DNA of 64,000 nt from Acidovorax sp. NCPPB 3576 (GTDB lineage: Bacteria > Pseudomonadota > Gammaproteobacteria > Burkholderiales > Burkholderiaceae_C). The notes beneath the pieces were generated by a model. It did not search any database. It saw only the letters and a program-made list of their open reading frames with translations, and was not told the origin of the DNA. The position numbers and the translations under genes were made by a program. The DNA is taken from positions 186,001 through 250,000 of the forward strand of contig NZ_CP097267.1 in NCBI RefSeq assembly GCF_028473605.1, in the 5' to 3' direction. Below are positions 55,569 to 64,000 of this stretch, in pieces. How positions within the stretch are numbered: the stretch's first letter is position 1; each line of letters opens with the position of its first letter.

Positions 55569-55639
55569 GGGCGTGGCGGCTGTAGTGCTTTCTTTCGCCC
55601 TAAAGACCCAGGCCCGGATACAAGTCAGATCCCTTCCCT

Positions 55640-56179
55640 TCAACGCTTGCAAGCCTCGCAGTAGTAGAAGTAAACGTCTTCTTCCTTGCCCTTGACCACG
55701 GGCGATAGATAGCCCACGCCACTGTCCGCCGCGAACGAGAGGCGCACCTGCCGGCCATCCGTGAATCGCACGTCCACGTTGTCGCTCGTGCATTCCCCGA
55801 ACGAGCCGTAGTCGTTCATCACCGCCACCTGTGAAACGGGAATGGCTTGCCGCAGAAAGTTGCGCACGTACCGCTCCGTGACCCGGGCCGGCGCCGGATC
55901 GGCCGCGCAAGGCTTTCCCTCGGCGTCGAAGAACCGGGGGCTTGAAAGGGTGATGCGGCGAACCGGGCCGATGGCATAGTCGCGGGCTGCCATCCGGCGC
56001 TGGTCTTCGTCCAACTCGGGTGCGGCTGCGGGCGCCGCGGCTGCAGACTCCATCGTTGGCGGCGCAACGGGTGGTGCGGGTTGCCCTGCGAGTGCGGAAT
56101 GGGCCAGCGTTGCCATGGCTGCCCACGCGAGCCATCGCATTGGGGCCGGGCGCCCCGTCATCGTGTTTCTCGTTGCCAT
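55640..56179 (-). CDS. secreted protein of unknown function with C-terminal CxxC
   Basis: 179 residues, hydrophobic signal region (MRWLAWAAMATLAHSALAG; an upstream extension MATRNTMTGRPAP is possible). Alanine/proline linker, then a domain ending GKEEDVYFYYCEACKR, with another Cys pair in FGECTSDNVDV. The end of the protein resembles that of the product at 57741 (YYLYCDSCED), so the two are probably distant paralogues. Function unknown. Confidence 0.75.
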   Translation of the reverse strand: MATRNTMTGRPAPMRWLAWAAMATLAHSALAGQPAPPVAPPTMESAAAAPAAAPELDEDQRRMAARDYAIGPVRRITLSSPRFFDAEGKPCAADPAPARVTERYVRNFLRQAIPVSQVAVMNDYGSFGECTSDNVDVRFTDGRQVRLSFAADSGVGYLSPVVKGKEEDVYFYYCEACKR

Positions 56180-56269
56180 AGGCCGTCTCTTTTGAAGTTG
56201 ATTTTGGCTCCGGTTCGCGTTGGGGCGCGATGCTTGGGTTGACCAAGACGAGCACGGGCCCTTCGGTGG

Positions 56270-56881
56270 TTAACCTGGGCCTTTCGCCGCCAAGTCGAAC
56301 GGCCGGCTCAAAAACCGCGAGCCCTTTTCGCCGAACCGCCAGGGCACATCCGCCGCCTTGGAAATGCCGATGCGTGGGCCGGCCGCCACTTGGGGCGCCG
56401 GCTGGCCTGCCGCCGCAATCTGCAGCAGCGCAAACGGCGGCAGATGCAGCGGCTTGCCATTGAGGCGCGCGTCGATGCCCAGCGCCTGCGCCAGGCGGCC
56501 AGGGCCCGCGCACAGCAGGCGCACGTCTTGCAGGCCGCGGCGCTCGCGCATGGTGTCCAGCCCGTGGGTGGGTTCGATGGCGCGCAGTAGCACGCCGGCG
56601 CCATGGCCCGCTTCGCGGCACACGGTGTTGACGCACCAGTGAAGGCCGTACGAGCGGTACACATACGCGCAACCCGGCGGGCCGAACATGGCCGCGTTGC
56701 GGGCCGTGGGGCCGCCGAAGGTGTGCGATGCAGGGTCGAGCTGGTCGTAGGCCTCGGTTTCCACAATGCGGCCGCCCACGCCGTCGATCAGCAGCGTCAC
56801 GCCGATGAGCCGGCGCGCTACTTCATGCGCCGCCGCGGTGAAATCGATGTCGGCGGGGATCAGGGGCAGGGCATGGGGCAT
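56270..56881 (-). CDS. 3-methyladenine DNA glycosylase, AAG type
   Basis: 203-residue monofunctional glycosylase that removes alkylated purines. Family motifs: ARRLIGVTLLIDGVGGRIVETEAY (catalytic Glu region), DPASHTFGGPTARNAAMFG, GCAYVYRSYGLHWCVN, GVLLRAIEPTHGLD and CAGPGRLAQALGID. ATG 56881 chosen by family length; upstream residues are not conserved. Confidence 0.94.
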   Translation of the reverse strand: MPHALPLIPADIDFTAAAHEVARRLIGVTLLIDGVGGRIVETEAYDQLDPASHTFGGPTARNAAMFGPPGCAYVYRSYGLHWCVNTVCREAGHGAGVLLRAIEPTHGLDTMRERRGLQDVRLLCAGPGRLAQALGIDARLNGKPLHLPPFALLQIAAAGQPAPQVAAGPRIGISKAADVPWRFGEKGSRFLSRPFDLAAKGPG

Positions 56882-57122
56882 GGGCGCGATGCTAAGACAG
56901 GAGCGGCGGGTGCCGGTGGTGCCCTTTGGCAAGGCGCGGATGGGGCATGCTGTCGGCGTCGGCGGGTCCATGGCGGACTGCGGTGCGGGTCATCATCCAC
57001 GTGCCGCCAACGGCGCGGAAGCCACGGCGATACTGGCGGGTCGATCGTACTGCCCGATTGGCGTTTCGCCATGCCAGGCAGCAACTTCCTCTATCCAACG
57101 AACTGAAAACGAAGGCATGCCC

Positions 57123-57695
57123 ATGAATCTCCCGTCCCACCGATGGCTTCGCACCTGCTTTGCGCTGGTCCTTTCCTGCCTGCTGGCGAGCGCCCCGTGG
57201 GCGGCGGAACTGAGCGCCAAGCGGCAGGCCTTGCTGATGTCCATGTTCAAGGAGGATGCCGTGCTGACCGAGCAGGTGCACCGCGATTTCTGGGCAGGCG
57301 TGGACGTCTCCGATGCCGCCGCCACCGAGGCCGCGCAAGACCGTTTGGCTGCGGCGATGCGCAATTCGATCGAGTTCGAGCGGGCAACGGCGCTGAGCTA
57401 CCAGGCCAGCATGAAACAGCGCAAGCCCGTGGTGAATCCGCGCTACGAATCGGCCCTGAAAGACCGTCTGGCAATGCTGAAAGCGCGCAACCTGTCGCCC
57501 GATGACGTGCTGGCCAAGGACAAGGCGTTTCGCGCCTCGCTGGTGCCGATCTCGCGCGGCAAGCCGTTCGACGCAGACGGCAAGCGCATCGTCATGACGC
57601 CTGCGTTGGCCGATGCCACGCTGCAGCGTGTAGAGGCCTCGCACCAGCGGCTGGAACGGTTGCTCAATCCGGTGTGGGCCGGCGCCGGGGGCTGA
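57123..57695 (+). CDS. secreted helical protein of unknown function
   Basis: 190 residues, signal peptide MNLPSHRWLRTCFALVLSCLLASAPWAA, then an almost entirely helical, charged mature domain with no cysteine (LSAKRQALLMSMFKEDAVLTEQVHRDFW...). ATG 57123 is seven bases after GAAGG; the ATG at 57117 would be too close to it. No family recognised. Confidence 0.75.
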   Translation: MNLPSHRWLRTCFALVLSCLLASAPWAAELSAKRQALLMSMFKEDAVLTEQVHRDFWAGVDVSDAAATEAAQDRLAAAMRNSIEFERATALSYQASMKQRKPVVNPRYESALKDRLAMLKARNLSPDDVLAKDKAFRASLVPISRGKPFDADGKRIVMTPALADATLQRVEASHQRLERLLNPVWAGAGG

Positions 57696-57740
57696 TGACT
57701 CATCTGCCTCGCTGTGAGACAGATGCAGGCAGGCTGTGTG

Positions 57741-58187
57741 CTACTTGGCAGTAGGAAACGTGAATTCCGGGCCCATGAGGTCTTCACACGAGTCGCAGTA
57801 AAGGTAGTACGTGGTCTGTTGAATTTGCAGAACCCCCCAGCCTGTCGCGTTGTCCAGCGACAAACGGCCTTTTTTCCGGTTCTGGAATTGAATTTGCGCT
57901 TCGGCTTGGCAGTCGCCTTGGTCCAGGCTCTGGCGATAGTTGTACCGGGCACTGCGCACGGCATGCTGCCAAAAATATTCCACGCGGCGGGAGTCGATGG
58001 CGAGGTTCGTGCAATTTGAATTTCCGCCTTCCACGCTTTTGGCCGCGCCATTGGCAATGCGGATGAAGGAAAGGTGGCCGATGGCCTGGGGCGCACCGGC
58101 AGAGTGCTGAACGCCGGCGCTGGCGCCTGCCGCGTTCAGCCCGCTCAGCGCCAATGCCAACCCCCAGATGACGCGGTTCATTGCCAT
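57741..58187 (-). CDS. secreted protein of unknown function with C-terminal CxxC (paralogue-like)
   Basis: 148 residues, signal peptide MAMNRVIWGLALALSGLNAAGA, then a compact domain with four Cys (SNCTNLAID, GDCQAEAQ, YLYCDSCEDL). The end aligns with that of the product at 55640 (YFYYCEACKR). Start at ATG 58187 or 58181. Function unknown. Confidence 0.72.
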   Translation of the reverse strand: MAMNRVIWGLALALSGLNAAGASAGVQHSAGAPQAIGHLSFIRIANGAAKSVEGGNSNCTNLAIDSRRVEYFWQHAVRSARYNYRQSLDQGDCQAEAQIQFQNRKKGRLSLDNATGWGVLQIQQTTYYLYCDSCEDLMGPEFTFPTAK

Positions 58188-58336
58188 GCCATGGTCGGAA
58201 CTTCGGTGGGCCCGGGGCTGACCGCCCACGGAAAGCCGGGGTTTCTTTGCGCTGAAGATCATGTGCGGCTGGGTTGCTTCATGGATGAGGCCAGGGCAGG
58301 AGGATAGGCGGTCTTTTCCGGGCGCAAAATATCCCG

Positions 58337-59212
58337 ATGAAAGCTCCCCCCAGACTCCAGTCCCTCATCGAGGAAGGCCTCATCGACACCGTGGTGCGTC
58401 AGCTCATGAGCGGCAAGGAAGCCATGGTGTACGTGGTGCGCTGCGGCGACGAAACGCGCTGCGCCAAGATCTACAAAGAGGCCACGCACCGCAGTTTTCG
58501 GCAGGCAGTGGATTACACCGAGAACCGCCGGGTGAAGAATTCGCGCTCGGCCCGGGCCATGGCCAAGGGCAGCAAGTTCGGCCGGCAGGAGCAAGAGGCG
58601 GCGTGGCAGAGCGCCGAGGTCGATGCGCTCTACCGGCTGGCGGCTGCGGGCGTGCGGGTGCCGCAGCCGTTCAATTTCCACGAAGGCGTGCTGCTGATGG
58701 AACTGGTGACCGATGCCCATGGCGATGCGGCGCCGCGCCTGAACGACGTGGCGTTCACGCCCGAGCAGGCGCGGGCGCACCATGCCACGCTGATCGCCGA
58801 AGTGGTGCGCATGCTGTGCGCGGGCGTGGTGCACGGGGATTTGTCCGAGTTCAACATCCTGCTGGCGCACATCCCTGGCGCTGATGCGGATGAAGGCGCC
58901 GAGGGCCCGGTCATCATCGACCTGCCACAGGCCGTGGACGCGGCGGGCAACAACCATGCGCCGCGCATGCTGCTGCGCGACGTGGCCAATCTGCGCGATT
59001 TTTTCGGCCAGTTCGCCCCCGAGTTGCGCGCCACCGAGTATGGCCCCGAGATCTGGACCCTGTACCAGAGCGGCCAACTCACGAACGAGACCCCGCTCAC
59101 GGGCCGCTACGAGCGGCGCCACGCGGATGTGGACCTGCATGCGGTGATGCGCGAGATCGACGACGCGCGGGCCGAGGACGCGGCGCGCCGGCTGCGCATG
59201 GCGGGCGGGTAG
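58337..59212 (+). CDS. RIO-type serine/threonine protein kinase
   Basis: 291 residues. RIO1-like kinase fold: Lys in YVVRCGDETRCAKIYKEATHRSF, catalytic loop VVHGDLSEFNIL (Asp and Asn) and metal-binding VIIDLPQAVDA (D-L-P replacing DFG). Bacterial RIO kinases autophosphorylate, and their targets are mostly unknown. The gene stands alone, in front of a small zinc-binding protein gene. Confidence 0.92.
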   Translation: MKAPPRLQSLIEEGLIDTVVRQLMSGKEAMVYVVRCGDETRCAKIYKEATHRSFRQAVDYTENRRVKNSRSARAMAKGSKFGRQEQEAAWQSAEVDALYRLAAAGVRVPQPFNFHEGVLLMELVTDAHGDAAPRLNDVAFTPEQARAHHATLIAEVVRMLCAGVVHGDLSEFNILLAHIPGADADEGAEGPVIIDLPQAVDAAGNNHAPRMLLRDVANLRDFFGQFAPELRATEYGPEIWTLYQSGQLTNETPLTGRYERRHADVDLHAVMREIDDARAEDAARRLRMAGG

Positions 59213-59434
59213 GTCGTGGACAGAGGGGGGCGGGGGGTGGGGCCGTGATGGTTGAGCGGCTTTGCTCGCCCCCGGGGCGGCTCAGGACGGTGGCCTGACG
59301 GATGCGAGGCCCGACGCGCGGCGGTGGGCGCGCCGGGCTCACAAACCTTCACAAAACAGGCCCCCAGGCATGCGGTTTGCCCCGCAAAATCGCCAGCCGG
59401 GCAAGGTCGCCGGACACCACAGGAGCACACAGCC

Positions 59435-59509
59435 ATGGGGAAAGCCACCAAACCCGCGCACGGCCCTGCCGTGCCTTTGGCGATGACACTGCCGGATCCG
59501 CACCGATGA
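59435..59509 (+). CDS. 24-codon leader-type small ORF, coupled to the next gene
   Basis: Reads MGKATKPAHGPAVPLAMTLP... with AGGAG nine bases upstream of ATG 59435. Its TGA overlaps the next ATG as ATGA (59506-59509), so ribosomes finishing it could restart on the downstream gene. Could be a leader peptide or a small cytosolic peptide; coding evidence is limited to these signals. Confidence 0.45.
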   Translation: MGKATKPAHGPAVPLAMTLPDPHR

Positions 59510-59835
59510 CGCCCGCCGCCTGCGCGATCTGCGGCCAGCGCACGGCCGATGCGGCCGAAGGCGCTTACGGCGACTGGGTCGCCTTTGCCGACCACGACAA
59601 CCACGCGCTGCCCGACCCCGGCGGGCCACCGCAAGGGCTGGCCTATTTCTGCGTCGGCCACCTGGCCCTCGCCCGCGAGCGCGCCGCATGGCGGTGCCTC
59701 GATGCCCTGGATGCCCTTCGCGCGCAGGCGGATGTGCAGGCGGCGGCCGCCCTGTCTGCCCCGGTGCCGCTGGGCGATGCGGCCGAAGCCGCGGAAGGCC
59801 ACCAGCGGCCCTGGTGGCCACGCTGGTGGGGCTGA
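59506..59835 (+). CDS. small zinc-binding-like protein of unknown function
   Basis: 109 residues. N-terminal CAICGQRTADAAEGAYGDWVAFADHD and FCVGHLALA make a likely Cys/His zinc site (CxxC ... CxxxH). The remainder is an alanine-rich helix ending in a Trp-rich tail (PWWPRWWG). Translationally coupled to the 24-codon frame upstream. Similar small proteins occur in beta-proteobacteria, but I know of no function. Confidence 0.7.
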   Translation: MTPAACAICGQRTADAAEGAYGDWVAFADHDNHALPDPGGPPQGLAYFCVGHLALARERAAWRCLDALDALRAQADVQAAAALSAPVPLGDAAEAAEGHQRPWWPRWWG

Positions 59836-59991
59836 GGGGCCCGCGGCTTCCTCGGGCTGCCTTGGCCGATGCCGTGCCTGGCAGCGCCTGCCCGCACGGG
59901 CAGGGAATCGGCAGGGAACCGGGCGGCTCTTGCGGGGTCATTCACTGCCGTTGCCGGTCTTTTCTTTTCCGCACATAGGGTGTCAGCCACG

Positions 59992-60591
59992 ATGGTTTCT
60001 TCTTGTTCGATTGCGCACCCTGTGCGCGCCGTGCCCCGCGGCGCTTTCCTTGCGCTCTGCGCGGCTCTCGCGCTCGCGGCCTGCGCCATGGCGCCCCGGG
60101 CCTGGGCGCAGAGCTACACGATTTCCGCCGAGCAGATGCAGGGCGCCGTGGCCGAGAAGTTTCCGCGCCGCTATGCGCTGGGCGGCCTGATGAATCTGGA
60201 TGTGCAGGCCCCGAGGCTGCGGCTGCTGCCGCAGCAAAACCGCCTGAACGCAGACATGGACGTGACCGCTTCCGGCCCGCTGCTGCAGCGCCGCTACGCC
60301 GGTGCGTTCGATGTGGACTTTGCGCTGCGCTACGAGCCGTCGGACCGCACGATCCGCGCGCACCAGTTGCACGTGAACGCGCTGCGCCTGGAGGGCCTGC
60401 AGCCCCAGGCCGCCGACATGCTCGACATCTATGGTCCGCAACTGGCGCAGCAGACGCTGAGCGAGGTGGTGCTGCACCAGTTGCGCCCGCAGGACCTGGC
60501 CGTGCCGGATGGCCTGGGCATGCAGCCCAGCAGCATCACGGTGACGGACAGGGGGCTGGTCGTTCGGTTTGCGCCCAAGGCGGCGCCATAG
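59992..60591 (+). CDS. DUF1439 family lipoprotein
   Basis: 199 residues. Signal GAFLALCAALALAAC with lipobox LAAC, then the DUF1439 (YceB-like) fold: YTISAEQMQGAVAEKFPRRYALGGLMNLDVQAPRLRLLPQQNRLNADMD and GAFDVDFALRYEP. YceB-type proteins have a lipid-binding-like beta-sheet fold; no defined role. ATG 59992 keeps the lipobox at a normal distance. Confidence 0.85.
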   Translation: MVSSCSIAHPVRAVPRGAFLALCAALALAACAMAPRAWAQSYTISAEQMQGAVAEKFPRRYALGGLMNLDVQAPRLRLLPQQNRLNADMDVTASGPLLQRRYAGAFDVDFALRYEPSDRTIRAHQLHVNALRLEGLQPQAADMLDIYGPQLAQQTLSEVVLHQLRPQDLAVPDGLGMQPSSITVTDRGLVVRFAPKAAP

Positions 60592-60859
60592 CGCATGTGA
60601 GGTGCCCGCGCATGCCGCACATGCCGTCTTTCGCTTCGGCTGCAATGCATTCGTTTCCGCCCCTGCTGGCGCGGTGCCCCGCGCGGGATCGACCTCCCAC
60701 CCCGCGACGCAATCCCCATCGGCCCGTGCCCGGGCGCCATGGTGCGTTGGCCCATGGCGGCCCCGTTGGTTAAAGTAGCGGCCCTCGCCCCCATGGCGCC
60801 CTTCGGCCCCGGCCTTTGCGCGCCCGCGGCCCCTCGATCCCCAACGCGGCAGAAAACCC

Positions 60860-61111
60860 ATGACCCAGGACCCGGCTCGACAGAGCGAATTGAAGAAGAT
60901 GGAGCTGTGCGACGCCTGCGCCGGCATCCAGCGCAACTGGCGCCGCGCGCCCGGCCATGCCGAGCTGGTGCAGCGCGGCAACCGCAAGGAAGAGCGCGAC
61001 CACGGCCTGGTCACCATCACCCGCTACCAGTGCGACCGCTGCGGCACGGCGTGGGAATACGAGAACGACAAGACCGACCAGCGCGCCGGCTGGTCGGTGG
61101 TGGGGCGCTGA
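60860..61111 (+). CDS. zinc-ribbon protein of unknown function
   Basis: 83 residues. Two CxxC pairs (LCDACAG and QCDRCGTAW) form a probable zinc ribbon around a basic stretch (RGNRKEERDHGLVTITRYQ). Likely an intracellular metal-binding or nucleic-acid-binding small protein. Stands alone ahead of a dispersed repeat. Confidence 0.78.
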   Translation: MTQDPARQSELKKMELCDACAGIQRNWRRAPGHAELVQRGNRKEERDHGLVTITRYQCDRCGTAWEYENDKTDQRAGWSVVGR

Positions 61112-61147
61112 AGGCCGGCCACCGAGCAGGCAATTCATTGGCTCAGA

Positions 61148-61210
61148 ATTGCTATCAATTGAATAGCTATATGCCCTAGTGGATATTGCGCTGCAAGCCC
61201 CTGGGGCTGG
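61148..61210 (+). repeat. dispersed intergenic repeat, copy F
   Basis: TTGCTATCAATTGAATAGCTA hairpin, TATGCCCTAGTGGATATTGCGCTGCAAGCCCCTGGGGCTGG; located just after the zinc-ribbon gene. Confidence 0.8.
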
Positions 61211-61389
61211 TAATTCGGGGCGAGCTGGATGGCGCGCACAGCCGGCTTTCCGGCACCGTCCTACGCCCGGACCTGCGAACGGCGGCTAAAACCGGCTCTG
61301 GAAGGCGGCGCCTTCGCGCCTGGGGTCATCGTTGCATTCAGGCGCCCGCGCCGTTCGCAGCAACGACGATCCCAAGGAATCCCGGCCCC

Positions 61390-62439
61390 ATGCTCTTTGC
61401 CCGCTCCCCGACCCCCGATCCCGAACCGTCTGCCAACGAGGCCACGGCCGCGCCGTTGCCCGAGCGCACCGTCGTCGTCATCACGGGCGCCTCCAGCGGC
61501 ATCGGGCACGCCACGGCGCTGGCCTTCGCCCGGCGCGGCGCGTGCATCGTGCTGGCCTCGCGCGATGCCGGCACCCTGTCGGCGGTGGCGCTGGCCTGCC
61601 GGGCCGAAGGCGGCACCGCCATCGGCGTTCCCACCGACGTGACCGATCCCCAGGCCGTGCAGGCCCTGCGGGCCAAGGCGCTGCGCCACTTCGGCCACAT
61701 CGACGTGTGGGTGAACAGCGTGGGCGTGGGCGCCGTGGGCCGCTTCGAAGACGTGCCCGTGGCCGCGCACCGCCGCGTGCTGGAGGCCAACCTGCTGGGC
61801 CACCTGCACGGCGCGCACGTCGTGCTGCCGCATTTTCGCGAACGCGGCCGCGGCACGCTGGTCAACCTGATCTCGATGGGCGGCTGGGTGCCTGCGCCGT
61901 ATGCCGCCGCGTACACCGCCAGCAAATTCGGCCTGCGCGGGCTGTCGGAAAGCCTGCGCGCCGAGGTGTCCGACCTGCCCCACGTGCATGTGTGCGACGT
62001 GGCACCCACCTTCGTCGATTCGCCGGGCCTCTCGCACGGCGCCAACTACACGGGCCGCAGCATCCGCCCGCCGCTGCCCATGGTGGACCCGCGCCGCGTG
62101 GCCGACGCCATCGTGGGCCTGTCCACCCGCCCGCGCGATGTGACCTGGCTCGGCGCGCCCGCGCTGCCCGGCCGCATCGCCCACGCGCTGGCGCCGGCCA
62201 GCGTGGGCCGCGCGATGCGCTGGCTGACCGACGCGGCGCTGCGGCGCGCGCGTGAAGTGCCCCCGTCCGAAGGCAACCTGTTCAAGCCCTCGCGCGGCGC
62301 CGCCATCGACGGCGGCCACCGCGATCACCGCGACAGCCGGCTGGCCGCCGTGGCGGCGCTCGGCGTGGCGGGCCTGGTCTGCGGCTGGTGGCTGGCCACG
62401 CGCGAGACCGAAGGCGACGGCACCCGTCCGAAGCCCTAG
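61390..62439 (+). CDS. SDR family oxidoreductase with C-terminal membrane anchor
   Basis: 349 residues. Classical SDR core: VVVITGASSGIGHATALAFARRG, NSVGVGAVG, YTASKFGLRGLSESLR (catalytic Tyr/Lys). Beyond the usual ~250 residues it has a helical extension and a terminal hydrophobic segment (LAAVAALGVAGLVCGWWLATRE) which may anchor it to the inner membrane. Start ATG 61390. Substrate unknown. Confidence 0.88.
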   Translation: MLFARSPTPDPEPSANEATAAPLPERTVVVITGASSGIGHATALAFARRGACIVLASRDAGTLSAVALACRAEGGTAIGVPTDVTDPQAVQALRAKALRHFGHIDVWVNSVGVGAVGRFEDVPVAAHRRVLEANLLGHLHGAHVVLPHFRERGRGTLVNLISMGGWVPAPYAAAYTASKFGLRGLSESLRAEVSDLPHVHVCDVAPTFVDSPGLSHGANYTGRSIRPPLPMVDPRRVADAIVGLSTRPRDVTWLGAPALPGRIAHALAPASVGRAMRWLTDAALRRAREVPPSEGNLFKPSRGAAIDGGHRDHRDSRLAAVAALGVAGLVCGWWLATRETEGDGTRPKP

Positions 62440-62552
62440 GCATGGGGCACCACTGCGCGGCGTCTGCGGGCGCGCGAGCGGCATGGCCGGCCCTGCTGCG
62501 CAGGGGGCCCATGGGCCGCAGCCTGTTTCGTTTGAACTGAAAGGATGAGTCC

Positions 62553-62924
62553 ATGACCGCTTCCTCGCTCTCCCAGGCCGCGCGCGCCGCGCAGACCTTC
62601 ACGCTCTATGCGGCCGGTGGCCGCGTGTACGCCAGCAACGTGCGCGACAAGCTCATCGACCTGGGCGAGCTGAAAGAAGCCCAGGGCCACTACGGCTATG
62701 CGCTGGACGGCGGCGACCAGGTGTCGCGCGACGGTTTTCCCAGCCCCGAGGACGCGCTGGCGGACATCGCCGGTACTGTCACCTTCCTGTATCTGGACGG
62801 CCAGTTCACCGCGCTCGAGGATCTGTCCGAGGGCCGCAGCCCGGACCTCAGCGACATGCCGCAGATCCAGGTCAGCCTGGACGCGCTGGGCCACGGCGAG
62901 CCGGCCATTTCCGCGGACATTTAG
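62553..62924 (+). CDS. hypothetical protein
   Basis: 123 residues, no signal peptide or cysteines. Starts MTASSLSQAARAAQTFTLYAAGGRVYASNVRDKLIDLGELKEAQG, followed by acidic loops and FLYLDGQFTALEDLSEG. Preceded by AAAGGATGAG. A small soluble mixed alpha/beta protein; family not recognised. Placed 38 bases before the GyrI-like pseudogene. Confidence 0.72.
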   Translation: MTASSLSQAARAAQTFTLYAAGGRVYASNVRDKLIDLGELKEAQGHYGYALDGGDQVSRDGFPSPEDALADIAGTVTFLYLDGQFTALEDLSEGRSPDLSDMPQIQVSLDALGHGEPAISADI

Positions 62925-62962
62925 CCGTTCGCCATCCACTGCCCAACGACCACGGCGGACCC

Positions 62963-63411
62963 ATGATCGACACGCCCCACATCGCTGAACTTCCCGCCCG
63001 CCCCACGGCGTTCATCCACGTCACCTGCACCCGCGAGGAAATCCAGCAGGTCATGGGCCAGGGCGTGCGCGACCTGATGGATGCCATCGCCGCCCAGGGC
63101 GCCGCGCCTGCGGGCCCGTGGTTCACCCACCACCGGCGCCGGCCCACGGACACCTTCGACTTCGAGATCAGCGTCCCCCTGGCTTCGTCCATCGGCCCGC
63201 ACGGCCGCATGCAGCCCGGCGAGTGGCCCGCACGGTGCACCGCGGCCGCTACGAAGACCTGGCCGGCGCCTGGGGCGATTTCCTGCAATGGATCGAGGGC
63301 GAGGGCCTCACGCCCACGAACGAGCTGTGGGAGTGCTACCTGACGGGGCCCGAGACCGGCTCGGACCCGGCCGCCTGGCGCACGGAGCTGAACCAGCCGC
63401 TGCAGGATTGA
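62963..63411 (+). pseudogene. GyrI-like small-molecule-binding domain protein, frameshifted
   Basis: The first frame (62963 to about 63230) gives MIDTPHIAELPARPTAFIHV...GRMQPGEW; the following frame gives ARTVHRGRYEDLAGAWGDFLQWIEG...AAWRTELNQPLQD. Together they make one GyrI-like/AraC-effector-binding domain of about 148 residues. The break lies at about 63220-63232, where a single base appears to be missing in GGCGAGTGGCCCGC (expected GAGGTGGCCCGC). Either a real inactivation or a sequencing error. Confidence 0.75.
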
Positions 63412-63749
63412 GTGGCTTGCCGGCCGCGCCGGGGTGATTTGCTATTGAATTAATAGCACTTCAGGCATGCAATGCGCCGGCATGGGCCGGTTTTGCCTTG
63501 AAATGCCGGATCGGGATGGCACGGCAGTGCGGCTGGTCCCTCCCTGCTGCGCGGCCTGCGCGGCCTGCGCGCAGGCCACTGTTCCATCCCTGCACCAGTC
63601 CGTCCTGCCGCGCCCGCGTTGCAGCGCCGCCGGTCGCCCCCATGTGCAGTGACAGACCATGCCGCCGCATGGCCCGCGCCACGCTGGCCGCACCCCGGTG
63701 CCGCACGCCGGCCGCAGGGGCCACGCGCGGCGCCACCCAGGAGCTTTCC
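63412..63749. other. 338-base gap before the pirin gene
   Basis: Contains dispersed repeat copy G at about 63438-63497 and otherwise nothing that reads as a gene on either strand. Confidence 0.5.
63438..63497 (+). repeat. dispersed intergenic repeat, diverged copy G
   Basis: TTGCTATTGAATTAATAGCA hairpin; the GCCCTAG box is degenerated, but GCGCCGGCATGGGCCGGTTTTGCC remains as the second hairpin with T run. Confidence 0.6.
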
Positions 63750-64000
63750 ATGCCAGCCGTTGCCGACACCCCGATCCTGAACACCCAGCCCCTGGGCGCG
63801 CTTTGGCCCACGCTGGACCCGTTCCTGTTCTGCGCCCACCACGACGACGCCTACCCGCCCGGCAATGCCGAGCTGGGGCCTGATGCCCCCCTGAACGGCC
63901 GGCAGATCGGCCAGGATTTTTCGGGCCGGGACGGCTGGAGCATGTACCACGGCGACGTGGTGCCCGGGTTTCCGCCGCACCCCCATCGCGGGTTCGAGAC
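63750..64000 (+). CDS. pirin family protein (N-terminal part, cut by window end)
   Basis: Starts [19 protein letters not shown] after CAGGAG. The cupin metal-binding block begins [19 protein letters not shown], the His-rich motif of pirins. Pirin proteins bind iron; some oxidise quercetin. Only the first 83 codons lie in the window. Confidence 0.85.
   Translation, partial: MPAVADTPILNTQPLGALWPTLDPFLFCAHHDDAYPPGNAELGPDAPLNGRQIGQDFSGRDGWSMYHGDVVPGFPPHPHRGFE

Overview
The window is a G+C-rich (except one island) chromosomal segment of a beta-proteobacterium, most likely a member of the Comamonadaceae close to Acidovorax/Paracidovorax. Supporting evidence: the gene types (Bug-type solute-binding protein, DUF4148 secreted proteins, TctD/TctE-like two-component pair, DUF1631 protein), codon use, and a dispersed intergenic repeat with the core hairpin TTGCTATTA-ATT-TAATAGCAA followed by GCCCTAG. 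Two promoters with plant-inducible-promoter (PIP) boxes in front of type III effector-like genes point to a plant-associated or plant-pathogenic lineage.

Layout. 1-3.6 kb: fused indolepyruvate ferredoxin oxidoreductase. 3.6-6.1 kb: two tandem secreted paralogues, the relic of a third, and a putative peptidoglycan-hydrolase-like protein. 6.4-9.7 kb: yajC-secD-secF. 9.7-14.3 kb: DUF1631 protein, recX-recA (with a LexA box) and a MarR regulator. 14.4-18.5 kb: chemoreceptor and two-component system. 18.5-20.1 kb: two DUF4148 proteins and a 34-residue membrane microprotein. 20.1-21.5 kb: a complete IS5-type element with 4-bp target duplication. 21.7-24.2 kb: a membrane ferredoxin-adenylate cyclase divergent from a Crp-type regulator. 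24.2-28.9 kb: a four-gene cluster (class III aminotransferase, 2OG-Fe dioxygenase, MFS exporter, ATP-grasp ligase) that looks like a small undescribed amino-acid/dipeptide pathway. 29.2-32.1 kb: LysR regulator divergent from a Bug protein and N-formylglutamate amidohydrolase-like gene. 32.2-35.8 kb: two tandem LRR-Fic-like effectors, each behind a PIP box. 35.8-43.3 kb: SPOR protein, birA, a SET-domain methyltransferase, topB with a lysine-rich tail and SWIB domain, a small lipoprotein and a UvrD-like helicase. 43.4-46.2 kb: SDR, GST and lipoprotein GlpQ. 46.6-49.9 kb: a NERD-helicase whose last motif is put out of frame by a pentanucleotide repeat, followed by an AT-rich lipoprotein hydrolase. 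49.9-64 kb: small metabolic and repair genes, including a MNT-HEPN toxin-antitoxin pair, a DTW-domain tRNA-modification enzyme, 3-methyladenine glycosylase, a RIO kinase, several small secreted or zinc-ribbon proteins, a frameshifted GyrI-like gene, and the start of a pirin.

The most notable items are: the paired PIP-box LRR/Fic-like effectors, in which arginine replaces the Fic catalytic histidine; the (CGTCT)6 tract that appears able to switch the NERD-helicase on and off; the aminotransferase/dioxygenase/ATP-grasp/MFS cluster; the ferredoxin-cyclase/Crp pair; and the SET methyltransferase divergent from a topoisomerase that carries a histone-H1-like tail and a SWIB domain. No rRNA, tRNA or CRISPR array was recognised. 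All functions are from reading the sequence; no database search was run.
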